64,000 nucleotides of DNA from JACJYC01 sp964558465 (GCA_964558465.1 CAZLEF010000028.1:17694-81693), one strand, 5' to 3'. Shown: positions 52,019-60,707, counted from the first letter of the stretch. Translations and numbers: made by a program. Notes: generated from the sequence alone by a model not told the origin.

Positions 52019-52108
52019 GTTGTTCCGCCCTCGCCGCAGGCAGCCTTGCTGGGCAGTTACGGCAATGTGCCGGTGAATTATTATACCGGTTCGCCAATGG
52101 CAATATCA
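52019..52108 (+). pseudogene. Remnant of an RHS/YD-type toxin-like protein N-terminus
   Basis: One frame here reads VVPPSPQAALLGSYGNVPVN followed by YYTGSPMAIS. This matches the conserved opening of Bacteroidota RHS/YD-repeat and insecticidal-toxin-like secreted proteins (PSPNAASLGKYGxIPVSxYTGxP). Upstream there is no start or signal peptide, and downstream the frame dissolves into inverted repeats, so only about 30 codons survive. It is best read as a relic of a large deleted gene. The resemblance is by motif only. Confidence 0.5.
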
Positions 52109-52126
52109 GCCGTACTTCGCCGCAAC

Positions 52127-52278
52127 AGGTTTTGTGCATTTATGGGAAGACGCCGCCTTGGGAGCCTGCCACGCAGAAGGCGCGGGGTCGGGGGCAAGCG
52201 AGGGCAAATGCACAAAACCTATTGCAGTTGAGTATAAGGGATATCAGATCCGTTTAACCCGTGGCTATACTCAACTGC
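52127..52278. repeat. Nested inverted repeats between sppA and the rlpA-like gene
   Basis: AGGTTTTGTGCATTT (52127-52141) is perfectly mirrored by AAATGCACAAAACCT (52206-52220), a 15-bp inverted repeat with a 64-base GC-rich interior that also contains short self-complementary parts. Next to it GCAGTTGAGTATA (52224-52236) pairs with TATACTCAACTGC (52266-52278). Together they could make a structured RNA or a bidirectional terminator; no known RNA family was recognised. Confidence 0.7.
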
Positions 52279-52323
52279 AGTATAGTTAAAATATATCCTT
52301 ACTTAATTTCCACTCCGCCGGTC

Positions 52324-53220
52324 CTAAAATTTCAAATCCGCCAGGTTGATCGTAAATCCTGATATTTTGTATTTCTTTTTCAGGCTGGCCTGATACTTTT
52401 CAGCAGAAGCTTCACTGTCAAATGGCCCAAGGATCACCTTGTAATGCGACTTGTTCGTTCCGGCAGGTTCGATGCTGATCAGGATATTATCGAACCATTT
52501 TGCCTGCAGGTCGGCTACCTGTTTCATGACATTTTCATAACTGGTCAGATTGGCTACCTGAACGCCAAATCCCTTTTTTTCGGGTTTCTCCAAAACGATC
52601 CTGTACAGTCCGTAAGTCTGAAAATCTTCCCTGACTACGGCAAACTTCGGGCTTGACTTGGCCTCTCCCTTCGACTTCACCTCTTTTACCATTTGTTCTG
52701 CTTTTTTGGGCGCCGGCGCAGGCTGATCCGCCTTTTTTTCTTCCTTGGCTGCTGCAACGGGTTGTTTGGGCTTGTCCGCTTCATCGTAAGCAACAGGTTG
52801 GGGTTCTGTCGTTTTTTTGGGTGTTGTGGCGACAACGGCGGGGGATGCGCTTTCCGACTTTTTGACAACCTCCACTTTCACCTGGGCGATGCCGTCGACA
52901 TCCAGGCCAAGGGCCTGGGCCGCTTTGTGGCTGAGATCAACGACCCGGCCTTTGATGAAAGGGCCTTTGTCGTTCACCCTGACGGTGACGGATTTTTTAT
53001 TATCCAGCCGGGTTACCCGCAACAACGTGCCGTAAGGATGTTTTTTATGCGCGGCAGTCAACTGGTTTTTGTCGTAGGTGTCGCCGTAGGCTGTACGCCT
53101 TCCCTGAAACTCATCTCCGTAAGTGGATGCAAGGCCAAACTCCTCCTCCTGGGCGCGGAGGATAAATACAGACATCAAAAAAATGGGGATCAGCAGGAAA
53201 TGAAAATACTTTTTCATCAT
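52324..53220 (-). CDS. Septal-ring lytic transglycosylase RlpA-like protein with SPOR domain
   Basis: 298 residues from the ATG at 53220 (53217 is the next codon and also ATG). Signal peptide MMKKYFHFLLIPIFLMSVFI. The RlpA double-psi beta-barrel (about 30-120) shows FGLASTYGDEFQGRRTAYGD, LTAAHKKHPYGTLLRVTRLD and VRVNDKGPFIKGRVVDLSHK, with the catalytic Glu/Asp region. A Lys/Ala/Pro-rich linker (about 125-200) leads to a C-terminal SPOR domain (about 215-298) that binds denuded glycan strands at the septum. RlpA cleaves stem-peptide-free glycan during division. Confidence 0.92.
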   Translation of the reverse strand: MMKKYFHFLLIPIFLMSVFILRAQEEEFGLASTYGDEFQGRRTAYGDTYDKNQLTAAHKKHPYGTLLRVTRLDNKKSVTVRVNDKGPFIKGRVVDLSHKAAQALGLDVDGIAQVKVEVVKKSESASPAVVATTPKKTTEPQPVAYDEADKPKQPVAAAKEEKKADQPAPAPKKAEQMVKEVKSKGEAKSSPKFAVVREDFQTYGLYRIVLEKPEKKGFGVQVANLTSYENVMKQVADLQAKWFDNILISIEPAGTNKSHYKVILGPFDSEASAEKYQASLKKKYKISGFTINLADLKF

Positions 53221-53253
53221 TAGGTATTTTAGTGATACAATTTGTCGCATTTT

Positions 53254-53284
53254 CAAAGATAGGGTCATTTTTCAATTATTACAA
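53254..53284 (-). promoter_or_regulatory. Candidate promoter for the rlpA-like gene
   Basis: On the minus strand TATCTTTG (53254-53261) matches TAnnTTTG, with TTG (53282-53284) 20 bases upstream. The start codon is 33 bases further downstream. Confidence 0.45.
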
Positions 53285-53325
53285 CGATTCCGCTTCATAA
53301 TTCATTGTTTGAACCATTCTAGCCT

Positions 53326-53333
53326 TATTTTTG
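53326..53333 (+). promoter_or_regulatory. Candidate promoter for mnmA
   Basis: TATTTTTG matches TAnnTTTG, 23 bases before the mnmA ATG, with TTG at 53305-53307 as a possible -33 element (18-base spacing). It is divergent from the rlpA promoter. Confidence 0.45.
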
Positions 53334-53356
53334 TATTTTATTGAACAATTGAAGGA

Positions 53357-54448
53357 ATGAGTAAAAGAGGAAGAGCATTGGTGGCCATGAGCGGCGGAAT
53401 CGACAGCACCGTGACGGCCATGTTACTGCATGAAGAAGGTTATGAAGTGGTTGGCATTACCATGAAAACATGGGATTACGCCAATTCCGGAGGATCGAAG
53501 AAAGAAACGGGGTGTTGCAGTCTCGATTCCATCAACGACGCCAGACAGGTAGCCGTCAATATGGGTTTCCATCACTTCATCGTGGATATCCGCGATGAAT
53601 TCGGGGACTATGTGATCGATAATTTTGTGGATGAATATTTAGCCGGCCGGACCCCCAATCCATGTGTCCTCTGCAATACGCATATCAAATGGAATGCCCT
53701 GCTCAAACGGGCCGATTCGCTCGATTGCGAATTCATCGCCACCGGCCATTATGCCCGGATCGGGGAACAAAACGGCAGAAAATTTGTATCCAGGTCGGCC
53801 GACCTCAACAAAGACCAATCTTATGTTTTATGGGGCCTGAGCCAGGATTGCCTCCACCGAAGCCGGTTCCCCCTTGGCGGCATGACCAAACCTGAAGTCC
53901 GCCGGATCGCTTTTGAGTTCGGATATGAAGAACTGTCCAAAAAAGCGGAGAGTTATGAAATTTGTTTTGTGCCCGACAACGACTACAGGGGGTTTTTGAA
54001 ACGGCGGGTTCCCGACCTGGAGGAAAAAGTCAGCGGCGGCGTTTTCACCGACGCACAAGGCAACGTTCTGGGCAAACACCAGGGTTACCCTTTTTATACG
54101 ATCGGACAACGAAAAGGCCTCGGAATCGCCCTGGGCGAACCCATGTTCGTAACGGAGATCCGCCCGGAAACGAATACCGTGGTGCTGGGCCTGGTTGAAG
54201 ACCTGGTCAGGAACAAGATGAATGTGGGGCAGGTCAACGCCATGAAATACGATCAGCTGCCGGAAAATCTGGAAGTGGTCACCAAGATCCGGTACCGCGA
54301 CCAGGGTACGCTGAGCCTCCTGACCAATCCGGCCGGAGACCGGGTGGAGGTGGAATTTCTCGCTCATGTGAAAGGGGTTGCGCCCGGCCAATCTGCTGTG
54401 TTCTATGAAGGCGATGACGTGGTCGCAGGAGGAATAATCTATCGATAA
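53357..54448 (+). CDS. mnmA: tRNA-specific 2-thiouridylase MnmA
   Basis: 363 residues. The PP-loop ATP site is VAMSGGIDSTVTAMLLHEEG. NPCVLCNTHIKWNALLKRAD holds the first catalytic cysteine and YEICFVPDNDYRGF the second. The insertion GITMKTWDYANSGGSKKETG CCS is typical of the Bacteroidota/mitochondrial-like variant. IATGHYARI and GQRKGLGIALGEPMFVTEI are further family blocks. It makes s2U34 in tRNAs for Lys, Glu and Gln. The next gene starts 19 bases downstream. Confidence 0.95.
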   Translation: MSKRGRALVAMSGGIDSTVTAMLLHEEGYEVVGITMKTWDYANSGGSKKETGCCSLDSINDARQVAVNMGFHHFIVDIRDEFGDYVIDNFVDEYLAGRTPNPCVLCNTHIKWNALLKRADSLDCEFIATGHYARIGEQNGRKFVSRSADLNKDQSYVLWGLSQDCLHRSRFPLGGMTKPEVRRIAFEFGYEELSKKAESYEICFVPDNDYRGFLKRRVPDLEEKVSGGVFTDAQGNVLGKHQGYPFYTIGQRKGLGIALGEPMFVTEIRPETNTVVLGLVEDLVRNKMNVGQVNAMKYDQLPENLEVVTKIRYRDQGTLSLLTNPAGDRVEVEFLAHVKGVAPGQSAVFYEGDDVVAGGIIYR

Positions 54449-54467
54449 TTATATTTAACCTTTGTGG

Positions 54468-56378
54468 ATGAACCTGTCAAACCCTTCTTTTGTCAGGGTG
54501 AACCTGGCTATGGTCTTTTTTTTGACTTTGCAGGCAACGTGGCTTTCCGGTCAGACCCCGGCCGATGCCTGGCAAAGGGCAGAAACCGGCATCGTTTTGC
54601 TTCAAAACAACGGCGGCCTGCTGCCGTTGCAACGGCTAGACACGCTCCGGCCTGCGGGATTGACCCTGTGGATGGGCGAAACGCCATCCTTTTTATCCTC
54701 CCTCAGCAATTACCAGCACATCAGCCTCATCTCCCCCGAAGAAGACAGCATACAACTGACCGCCGATAAAATCCTCGCAGGAGGCTTCAACCTGCTCGTG
54801 GCGGGCGTCAATGCCCAATCCTTCCGCGATGCCATCTGGAAACCCGGAGCGGTGATGGAAAAACTTTTTATCCGCCTGAATCCCAGGATGAAGATCGTCC
54901 TGGTTGTTTTTGGCCGAAGCGAATTATGGCGGGTTCTGAACGTTCGGGATTATGCCGACGCGATCCTGTTTGTGCCGGAAGCAGACTTTCCGGGGCAATC
55001 CCTGGCTGCACAGGCAATTTATGGCGCCGCCACAACAACCGGCCGGCTGGAAGAAGACCTGAGCAATCAATTCAGAGCCGGAACAGGCCTCACTTTGGAA
55101 GGCGGGTTGAGGCTGCGGTATTCACCTCCGGCAGCGCTCGGGCTTGATTCGGTTTCTCTGTCCGATTCCCTTCGCAAAATTGTACTGGAAGGGATCCGGG
55201 AAGGCGCCTACCCTGGCGCGCAATTGCTGGTCGCCAAAAATGGGCAGGTCTTCTTCCGGGAATCCTTCGGACACCATACCTACGACTCCCTTCGCCCGGT
55301 AACGCTTTCCGATCTGTACGACTTTGCCTCCATCACCAAAATCAGCGCAGGCCTTCCCGGCCTGATGCGGCTGTATGGTGAAGGGAAATTTGATCTGGAC
55401 GCCCCGCTGAAAAAATACTTCCCTTATTTCAAAGGCTCCAATAAAGCGAACCTGACTTTCCGCCGGATGTTATCCCATAACGCAAGGCTAAGGGCTTCGA
55501 TTCCCAACTGGGCAGGGACCTTGAAGGGCAGTGCAAAATATCCCTGGAAAAAAGGGTGGCCAAAGAATCCGGTGACCAACGGCCGTTTCAAACCTCGGAC
55601 CTTTGCCCCTGATTCAAGCGCAAAATACCCGGTAAGGATCGCCGATCATCTCTGGCAACATGCCGGATATAAAAAACAGATTTACAAGTCTTTAAAAAAA
55701 TCTCCGCTGGTTGAAAAACCGGGGTACCTCTATTCTGATCTGTCGCTGTTGCTGGTGCCGCAGGTGGTTTCCGGAATAACCGGACAACCCTTTGACCAAT
55801 ACCTCGACCAAACCTTTTACCGCCGGTTGGGCGCCCATACGCTGGGTTTTAATCCTGCCAACCGGTTTCCGGTCTCCGGCATAGTACCAACCGAACTGGA
55901 TACCTTTTTCCGGCATCAGCTTGTCCAGGGATGGGTCCACGATGAAAATGCGGCTATGATGGGCGGGGTATCCGGCCACGCAGGTTTGTTCGGAAATGCC
56001 AATGACCTGGCCAAACTGATGCAAATGTACCTGAATGAAGGCGCATACGGCGGTGAGCAATTGATCAGCGCCTCCGCTTTCCGGGAATTCAATCAATGCC
56101 ATTTTTGCAGCGAAGGCAACCACCGGGGTATCGGATTCGATAAGCCGCTGCCTGCGTTCGACCCGGCCAGAAGCTATTCGGCGCAGGATGCAAGTCTTTC
56201 CAGTTTCGGTCATTCCGGCTTCACTGGCACCTTCACCTGGGCAGACCCCGAATCCGGAATTCTGATCGTGTTCCTGTCCAACAGGGTATACCCCTACAGA
56301 AGCCGCAGGGAATTGTATACCCTCAACATCCGACAGCGACTTCACCAGACCGTCTACGACGCTTTTACCGGGAAATAA
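54468..56378 (+). CDS. Beta-lactamase-family serine hydrolase fused to a GH3 C-terminal domain (GH3 catalytic barrel missing)
   Basis: 636 residues from the ATG at 54468; an in-frame TTG lies at 54462. After a signal peptide (...VFFLTLQATWLSGQ) the segment TGIVLLQNNGGLLPLQRLDT opens a domain (about 30-220) that looks like the C-terminal alpha/beta domain of GH3 beta-N-acetylglucosaminidases. The beta-lactamase/PBP-like domain (about 235-630) has S288-I-T-K291 (SxxK), Y422-S-D and H582-S-G. Bacteroidota commonly have GH3-serine hydrolase fusions of about 1000 residues for muropeptide turnover; here the N-terminal TIM barrel is absent and the preceding gene is mnmA. Likely an amidohydrolase or peptidase of cell-wall fragments with a vestigial GH3 domain. 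Confidence 0.82.
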   Translation: MNLSNPSFVRVNLAMVFFLTLQATWLSGQTPADAWQRAETGIVLLQNNGGLLPLQRLDTLRPAGLTLWMGETPSFLSSLSNYQHISLISPEEDSIQLTADKILAGGFNLLVAGVNAQSFRDAIWKPGAVMEKLFIRLNPRMKIVLVVFGRSELWRVLNVRDYADAILFVPEADFPGQSLAAQAIYGAATTTGRLEEDLSNQFRAGTGLTLEGGLRLRYSPPAALGLDSVSLSDSLRKIVLEGIREGAYPGAQLLVAKNGQVFFRESFGHHTYDSLRPVTLSDLYDFASITKISAGLPGLMRLYGEGKFDLDAPLKKYFPYFKGSNKANLTFRRMLSHNARLRASIPNWAGTLKGSAKYPWKKGWPKNPVTNGRFKPRTFAPDSSAKYPVRIADHLWQHAGYKKQIYKSLKKSPLVEKPGYLYSDLSLLLVPQVVSGITGQPFDQYLDQTFYRRLGAHTLGFNPANRFPVSGIVPTELDTFFRHQLVQGWVHDENAAMMGGVSGHAGLFGNANDLAKLMQMYLNEGAYGGEQLISASAFREFNQCHFCSEGNHRGIGFDKPLPAFDPARSYSAQDASLSSFGHSGFTGTFTWADPESGILIVFLSNRVYPYRSRRELYTLNIRQRLHQTVYDAFTGK

Positions 56379-56385
56379 CCGGAGA

Positions 56386-57357
56386 TCAATCCCGTCCAAG
56401 CCCCACCTGATCCCTTAGCAGATTGTCGGCAGGCTGATTGTGTTTCCAGTAATCGTCCAGGATCGTATGGGTGCGCCTGGCAATGGTCGTCCTTTCCTGG
56501 TTGTCCATCAACGATGGATAGGTATCCCGCCAGCCCTGGATGATATGCGGCGAACTGTTCTCAAAAACGATTTCTAACATCCTGCCGCTTTCTTCAAAAC
56601 GCACTTTGTAGGATTGCAGTCCTTGCCCTTCAAATTCAGAGCCGCCATAACTTTCAAGCGTCGCTTCCACGTCCTGGGGCTGATAAGGTTTGTGAGCCAG
56701 CCTGACATATTCCGCGCCGGGTAATAATTTGAATTTCCCCAAAGGCAATGCAGCGGGGTTGATCCGGATGCGATTGTACAATTCTTCTTCCAGCACTGCG
56801 CCCGGCGTCTGGTAATCCTGATCGCCCTCCGTTTCGAAGTAAGATCTGATCTGGGCATGGTATTGGCCCCCTTTGAAATTTACCTGCATGAAGGTATGAC
56901 CGCACCAATCCTGGGAGGTGGTGGTCGCTTTGAGGGTATTCAATACTTTTTGCTGGTTGACCGGCGTAAATACGGAGGTCATGATGGAATAATCATAAAT
57001 GCCGGTGGTAAAATCCTTGAGCTGGTTGTTCTTCAGGACAGGGATCGAATTGGGGTTTTTATAGTGGTCATTTTTGACTTGCCGGTCGGTCAGAAAATCT
57101 TCGGTTACAAAGATCATGACCACTTCGCCCGAATAAATGTCCCGGTAGCGGTTTTGCTGCAAGGCATAACGGCTGATCTCGGCCTTGCCCTGGTACCAGT
57201 ACTCGCTTAACCGGTTGGTTGCATCCCGGAAGGAAAGCGCAACCGGAACCGGCGCAGCTTCTTCCTGGTTTTGGGCCGGCGCCGATACAGTCTCTGGTTT
57301 TTGTGAATCACAGGCGGAAAAAAAGAGCGCAAGCAGGAAGAGAGAGATGTTTTTCAT
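56386..57357 (-). CDS. Lipoprotein of unknown function
   Basis: 323 residues. Signal peptide and lipobox: MKNISLFLLALFFSACDSQK (FSAC, Cys16). After a Pro/Glu linker, YWYQGKAEISRYALQQNRY, YSGEVVMIFVTEDFLTDRQV and VKNDHYKNPNSIPVLKNNQL are conserved blocks of a Bacteroidota lipoprotein family that is sometimes labelled, without support, as a septum formation inhibitor Maf. No Maf nucleotide-pyrophosphatase motifs are seen. The C-terminal part (YKVRFEESGRMLEIVFENSS) looks beta-rich. It converges on the serine hydrolase gene with only seven bases between. Confidence 0.75.
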   Translation of the reverse strand: MKNISLFLLALFFSACDSQKPETVSAPAQNQEEAAPVPVALSFRDATNRLSEYWYQGKAEISRYALQQNRYRDIYSGEVVMIFVTEDFLTDRQVKNDHYKNPNSIPVLKNNQLKDFTTGIYDYSIMTSVFTPVNQQKVLNTLKATTTSQDWCGHTFMQVNFKGGQYHAQIRSYFETEGDQDYQTPGAVLEEELYNRIRINPAALPLGKFKLLPGAEYVRLAHKPYQPQDVEATLESYGGSEFEGQGLQSYKVRFEESGRMLEIVFENSSPHIIQGWRDTYPSLMDNQERTTIARRTHTILDDYWKHNQPADNLLRDQVGLGRD

Positions 57358-57468
57358 GTTGAGCAGGTTGATTTTAAAATAAAACAGATTAACCCGCGCC
57401 CACGGTTTAAAATCCTGACCGGAATCTTGATTTTCAAAAAAATATTTTCATTTTGCGGCCAAAAAAAA

Positions 57469-58083
57469 ATGATCAATGCCGTTGTTTTTGATCTGGGCGC
57501 CGTTCTGATTGATTGGAACCCGGAATACCTGTACCGGGAAATCATTCCGGATGAAAGCGAAAGGTCTTATTTTCTGAGTGAAATCTGCAATCATGAATGG
57601 AATATACAACAAGATGAAGGCAGGACCTGGTCGGAAGCGATCAAAGTGTTAACCGATAAACACCCCCAATACCGTTATGAGATCGAATCCTATTGGGATC
57701 AATGGCCGCGCATGTTAGGCGGTCCGATAACCGGTACCGTGCAAATCCTGGAAGAACTTGCCCACCAATATCCATACCGGTTGCTGGCCCTCACCAACTG
57801 GTCGGCTGAAACCTGGCCCTATGCATGGGAACGCTTCGATTTCCTTCAAAAATTTGAGGGGATCCTGGTTTCGGGGAAGGAAAAAATGAAAAAACCTGAC
57901 CTGGCAATCTACGAGCGCCTGATCCGCCGTTTTAACCTGACCCCAGGTTCAACTTTGTTTATCGACGACAATCCGGACAATGTAAAGGCTGCAAAAGCAT
58001 CCGGGATGGAAGCTTTGCAGTTTACCGGCTCCGACCAGCTTCGGGAGCAACTGATCGCTTTGGGGGTGCTCAGGGTCAATTGA
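57469..58083 (+). CDS. HAD-superfamily hydrolase (subfamily IA, YihX-like)
   Basis: 204 residues from the ATG at 57469; an ATG at 57427 adds 14 poorly matching residues. Motif I is INAVVFDLGAVLIDWNPEYL (nucleophile Asp8; Gly at the +2 position where many HADs have Asp, as in YihX). Motif II is LLALTNWS, motif III VSGKEKMKKPDLAIYERLI (Lys) and motif IV LFIDDNPDNVKAAKASGMEA. Probably a sugar-phosphate or nucleotide phosphatase; the substrate is unknown. Confidence 0.88.
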   Translation: MINAVVFDLGAVLIDWNPEYLYREIIPDESERSYFLSEICNHEWNIQQDEGRTWSEAIKVLTDKHPQYRYEIESYWDQWPRMLGGPITGTVQILEELAHQYPYRLLALTNWSAETWPYAWERFDFLQKFEGILVSGKEKMKKPDLAIYERLIRRFNLTPGSTLFIDDNPDNVKAAKASGMEALQFTGSDQLREQLIALGVLRVN

Positions 58084-58139
58084 CCGGGCCTCCTGCACAA
58101 AAGGCGTGGTTGCCGGCGGTACAACTTACATGACTCAAG

Positions 58140-59249
58140 TTACTTACCCGGCTCAATTTTAGTCCCTTCCACATTGACGGGCTGTTTTCTGGCAAGGATA
58201 CCAGCCCAATCCGCATCCGGCAAGGTTTGCAAGGCGCCGATCTCCTGAAAAAAGAGGCCCAGGAAATCCACCACATCCAACCGGGTTTCACGACTTAAAT
58301 TTTTTGACTGCATAACAACAGCCAGAATGGCCGCTTCCCTGTTTTTGAAAAGTTCGACAACCGGTTTCATTTCAGCGTTGCCTCTGCCTGCGCCGATGTA
58401 CAACCTTTGTCGTACGCTGGTCAGTTTGAAATCTGTGTTGGGTACTGCATAGGATGCGTTGACCAGTCCGGAAAAGTCAAAATCAAAAGGAACAGGTACA
58501 ATTTCTCCATTTGCGTTTTTGAACAATTCCACATTCCGGACCGCTTTCATGCTCCAGTCGGCGTTACCGATCATGAACTGGAACATGGCGTGGGTCATTT
58601 CAAGTTCCGGGTTGATGGCGGCGACATCCGGGTTCAGGCAGTCGCACTTGGTGAGTTGCAGCCGGTCGGCCAGTTCGTCGTTGTCCTCCAATAGGATGGC
58701 ATAACGCTTGAAACGCCCCATTTTGCCGCTGGTGTCGACATATTCAATCTTCAGCAACTGAGCCCTGAAGCTGAACGGGGTTATCTGGTTGTATAACTGG
58801 TAAGCCAAAAATTCTTTGATCACGTTTTCCTGGGCTTCGCCTTTGTCATCCAGACAGTGCGTTACGATTTTGTATTTGTCAAAATCTTCTCTCAGGCCGA
58901 GTTCTTTGAGTTTGCCTTTGGGCAGATTCAGTTTGATGGGCGGAAAATCGCAGATCCGGCGCCGGTACTTGCCCCTGGTCTTTATTTTGGAATCCAGTGT
59001 GACCGTCAGGCCCGCGCCGTCGTCAAAAGAAAGCGTCGCAGGTTGGTAATCGTCCGTTTTCCGGTTTTCGAGAAATAGAGAAAAATCTGCCTGGATGGTG
59101 ATCTCGGGAACTTGGGTGGCGGACAAATAGTCAAAAAAGCTTTTTTGTGCAGGCAGAACGCCCGGACCGGAGGTTGAAAAGCCGGTTTGCGGCAATAGCA
59201 ATGCCACAGACGCCATCAAGGCGAATTGTTTTAACAGTCGGGTGAACAT
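58140..59249 (-). CDS. Exported protein of unknown function (conserved Bacteroidota family)
   Basis: 369 residues from the ATG at 59249 (signal peptide MFTRLLKQFALMASVALLLP QTGFS); ATGs further upstream do not give an N-terminal signal. Conserved-looking blocks: ITIQADFSLFLENRKTDDYQ, KIKTRGKYRRRICDFPPIKL, NLPKGKLKELGLREDFDKYK, FMIGNADWSMKAVRNVELFK and PVPFDFDFSGLVNASYAVP. The R-x-K-x-R-R-x-x-C-x-F-P-P-I-K-L pattern, then a mid-protein GN-DW motif and a DFDFSG motif, is reminiscent of CotH-like atypical protein kinases (R-G-x-S motif, then DxD), but this is a weak analogy. Function unknown. Confidence 0.75.
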   Translation of the reverse strand: MFTRLLKQFALMASVALLLPQTGFSTSGPGVLPAQKSFFDYLSATQVPEITIQADFSLFLENRKTDDYQPATLSFDDGAGLTVTLDSKIKTRGKYRRRICDFPPIKLNLPKGKLKELGLREDFDKYKIVTHCLDDKGEAQENVIKEFLAYQLYNQITPFSFRAQLLKIEYVDTSGKMGRFKRYAILLEDNDELADRLQLTKCDCLNPDVAAINPELEMTHAMFQFMIGNADWSMKAVRNVELFKNANGEIVPVPFDFDFSGLVNASYAVPNTDFKLTSVRQRLYIGAGRGNAEMKPVVELFKNREAAILAVVMQSKNLSRETRLDVVDFLGLFFQEIGALQTLPDADWAGILARKQPVNVEGTKIEPGK

Positions 59250-59570
59250 AAAATTTGGTTTAATGGGCATTCCGAACTCCGGATTGCCAAATGGTTTTAT
59301 TAGCTTTACCTTTTTAATTGACGGTTCCAGATGTAAAGGGTTGCCTGTTAAGGATAATTTAACCTTTTGCAGGCGGATTTTTTGGCGACACAAAGATAAC
59401 GAATTTCGAAACATAATTCCAAATATTGAACTTTATTTAATCAAAACAAAATTTAATTCTAAAAGTTCATTCATTTTAGAATTATTAACCAAATCGCCGG
59501 AATTTAAAATTTAATTTTCCCAGGCGGGAAATGCCCCAAAGCATTCCTGCCACAAAGGAGAAATAGCGAA
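59250..59570. promoter_or_regulatory. AT-rich divergent gap; candidate promoter on the minus strand
   Basis: In this 321-base gap between divergent genes the minus strand has TATCTTTG (59391-59398), a match to TAnnTTTG, with TTTG at 59420-59423 upstream (21-base spacing); this would give the unknown exported gene a leader of about 140 bases. The rest is AT-rich and holds no recognised gene or repeat. Confidence 0.4.
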
Positions 59571-60707
59571 ATGAAGCTTATTGCAGGACTTAGTGTGATC
59601 ATACTCCTTGCGGCCTGCCAGCCGGCTAAAGAAGTGGAGGTTGCCATGCCGGTCAAACTGGCGGAATCACCCAGAAACGTCATTTTGATGATTGGGGACG
59701 GTATGGGGCTTGCGCAGGTTACGGCCGCGCTCTACAGCAACAACAACCGCCTGAACCTGGAAAAATTCCCGGTGGTCGGATTTCACAAATCCTATTCCGC
59801 TTCCGATCTGATCACCGATTCGGCGGCAGGCGCAACCGCTTTTTCCTGCGGGGTAAAAACCTATAACAACGCTATCGGCCTGGGCCCCGACACGCTGCCG
59901 TGTACAACTATCCTGGAGGAAGCCTCCATCCACGGGCTTGCGACCGGCGTGGTGGTCACCTCAACGATCACACACGCCACACCTGCCGCATTCATGGCCC
60001 ATGAACCGCTCAGGGTATTTTATGAAAACATCGCCGCTGATATCGTAGAATCCAACATCGATCTGTTCATCGGAGGCGGCAGGTCCTATTTTTACAAACG
60101 AAAGGCGGATAAACGCAACCTGCTCAGGGAACTGGGCGCAAAGGGGTTCCAGATCCTGGATGATGTACCCTACCCCAAATCGACCTTCGAACCTCACCAG
60201 CGATTGGCTATTTTTACAGCGGAAGACCAACCGCCCTTTGTGAGCCAGGGTAGGGATTATTTGCCGTTCGCGAGCCTTTTTGCGGCTGAATTCCTGAATC
60301 AAAAATCTCCAAAAGGATTTTTCCTGATGATTGAAGGGTCCCAGATCGATTGGGCCGCCCATTCCAACAACACCCGGGAAATGATCAAGGAAGTCCTTGA
60401 TTTTGACCGGGCCATCGGTCTGGTTCTCGAATTTGCCCGGAAACGCGGAGATACCCTGGTGATCGTCACTGCCGACCACGAAACGGGCGGTTGTGCGATT
60501 AACAACGGTTCAAAAATCAATAACCTGGACGTTTCCTTCACCACCAATGGCCATACTGCCGCTTTGGTGCCTGTTTACGCTTTTGGACCCGGGGCTGAAG
60601 CCTTTTCCGGGATTTATGAAAATACGGCTATCTACACCAAGATGAAGGACGCCCTCAGTCTCGGCAGTTCAGAAGCAGGCGCAGCGTCGTCCCTGCGCGG
60701 CGAGTAA
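59571..60707 (+). CDS. Alkaline phosphatase lipoprotein (PhoA superfamily)
   Basis: 378 residues. Signal peptide with lipobox: MKLIAGLSVIILLAACQPAK (Cys16). Metal and catalytic motifs: NVILMIGDGMG (42-46), TDSAAGATAFSCG with the nucleophile Ser84, STITHATPAAFMAHE, MIEGSQIDWAAHSNN, VIVTADHETGG and TNGHTAALVPVYAFGP. These are all the Zn/Mg ligands expected. It hydrolyses phosphomonoesters in the periplasm or at the surface to release phosphate. It is compact relative to E. coli PhoA. No Pho-box regulation is visible. Confidence 0.95.
   Translation: MKLIAGLSVIILLAACQPAKEVEVAMPVKLAESPRNVILMIGDGMGLAQVTAALYSNNNRLNLEKFPVVGFHKSYSASDLITDSAAGATAFSCGVKTYNNAIGLGPDTLPCTTILEEASIHGLATGVVVTSTITHATPAAFMAHEPLRVFYENIAADIVESNIDLFIGGGRSYFYKRKADKRNLLRELGAKGFQILDDVPYPKSTFEPHQRLAIFTAEDQPPFVSQGRDYLPFASLFAAEFLNQKSPKGFFLMIEGSQIDWAAHSNNTREMIKEVLDFDRAIGLVLEFARKRGDTLVIVTADHETGGCAINNGSKINNLDVSFTTNGHTAALVPVYAFGPGAEAFSGIYENTAIYTKMKDALSLGSSEAGAASSLRGE

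Noticed and set aside
56386..57357. A Maf-type septum formation inhibitor
   Set aside because: Relatives are sometimes labelled this way, but the protein is a lipoprotein without the Maf nucleotide-binding motifs.
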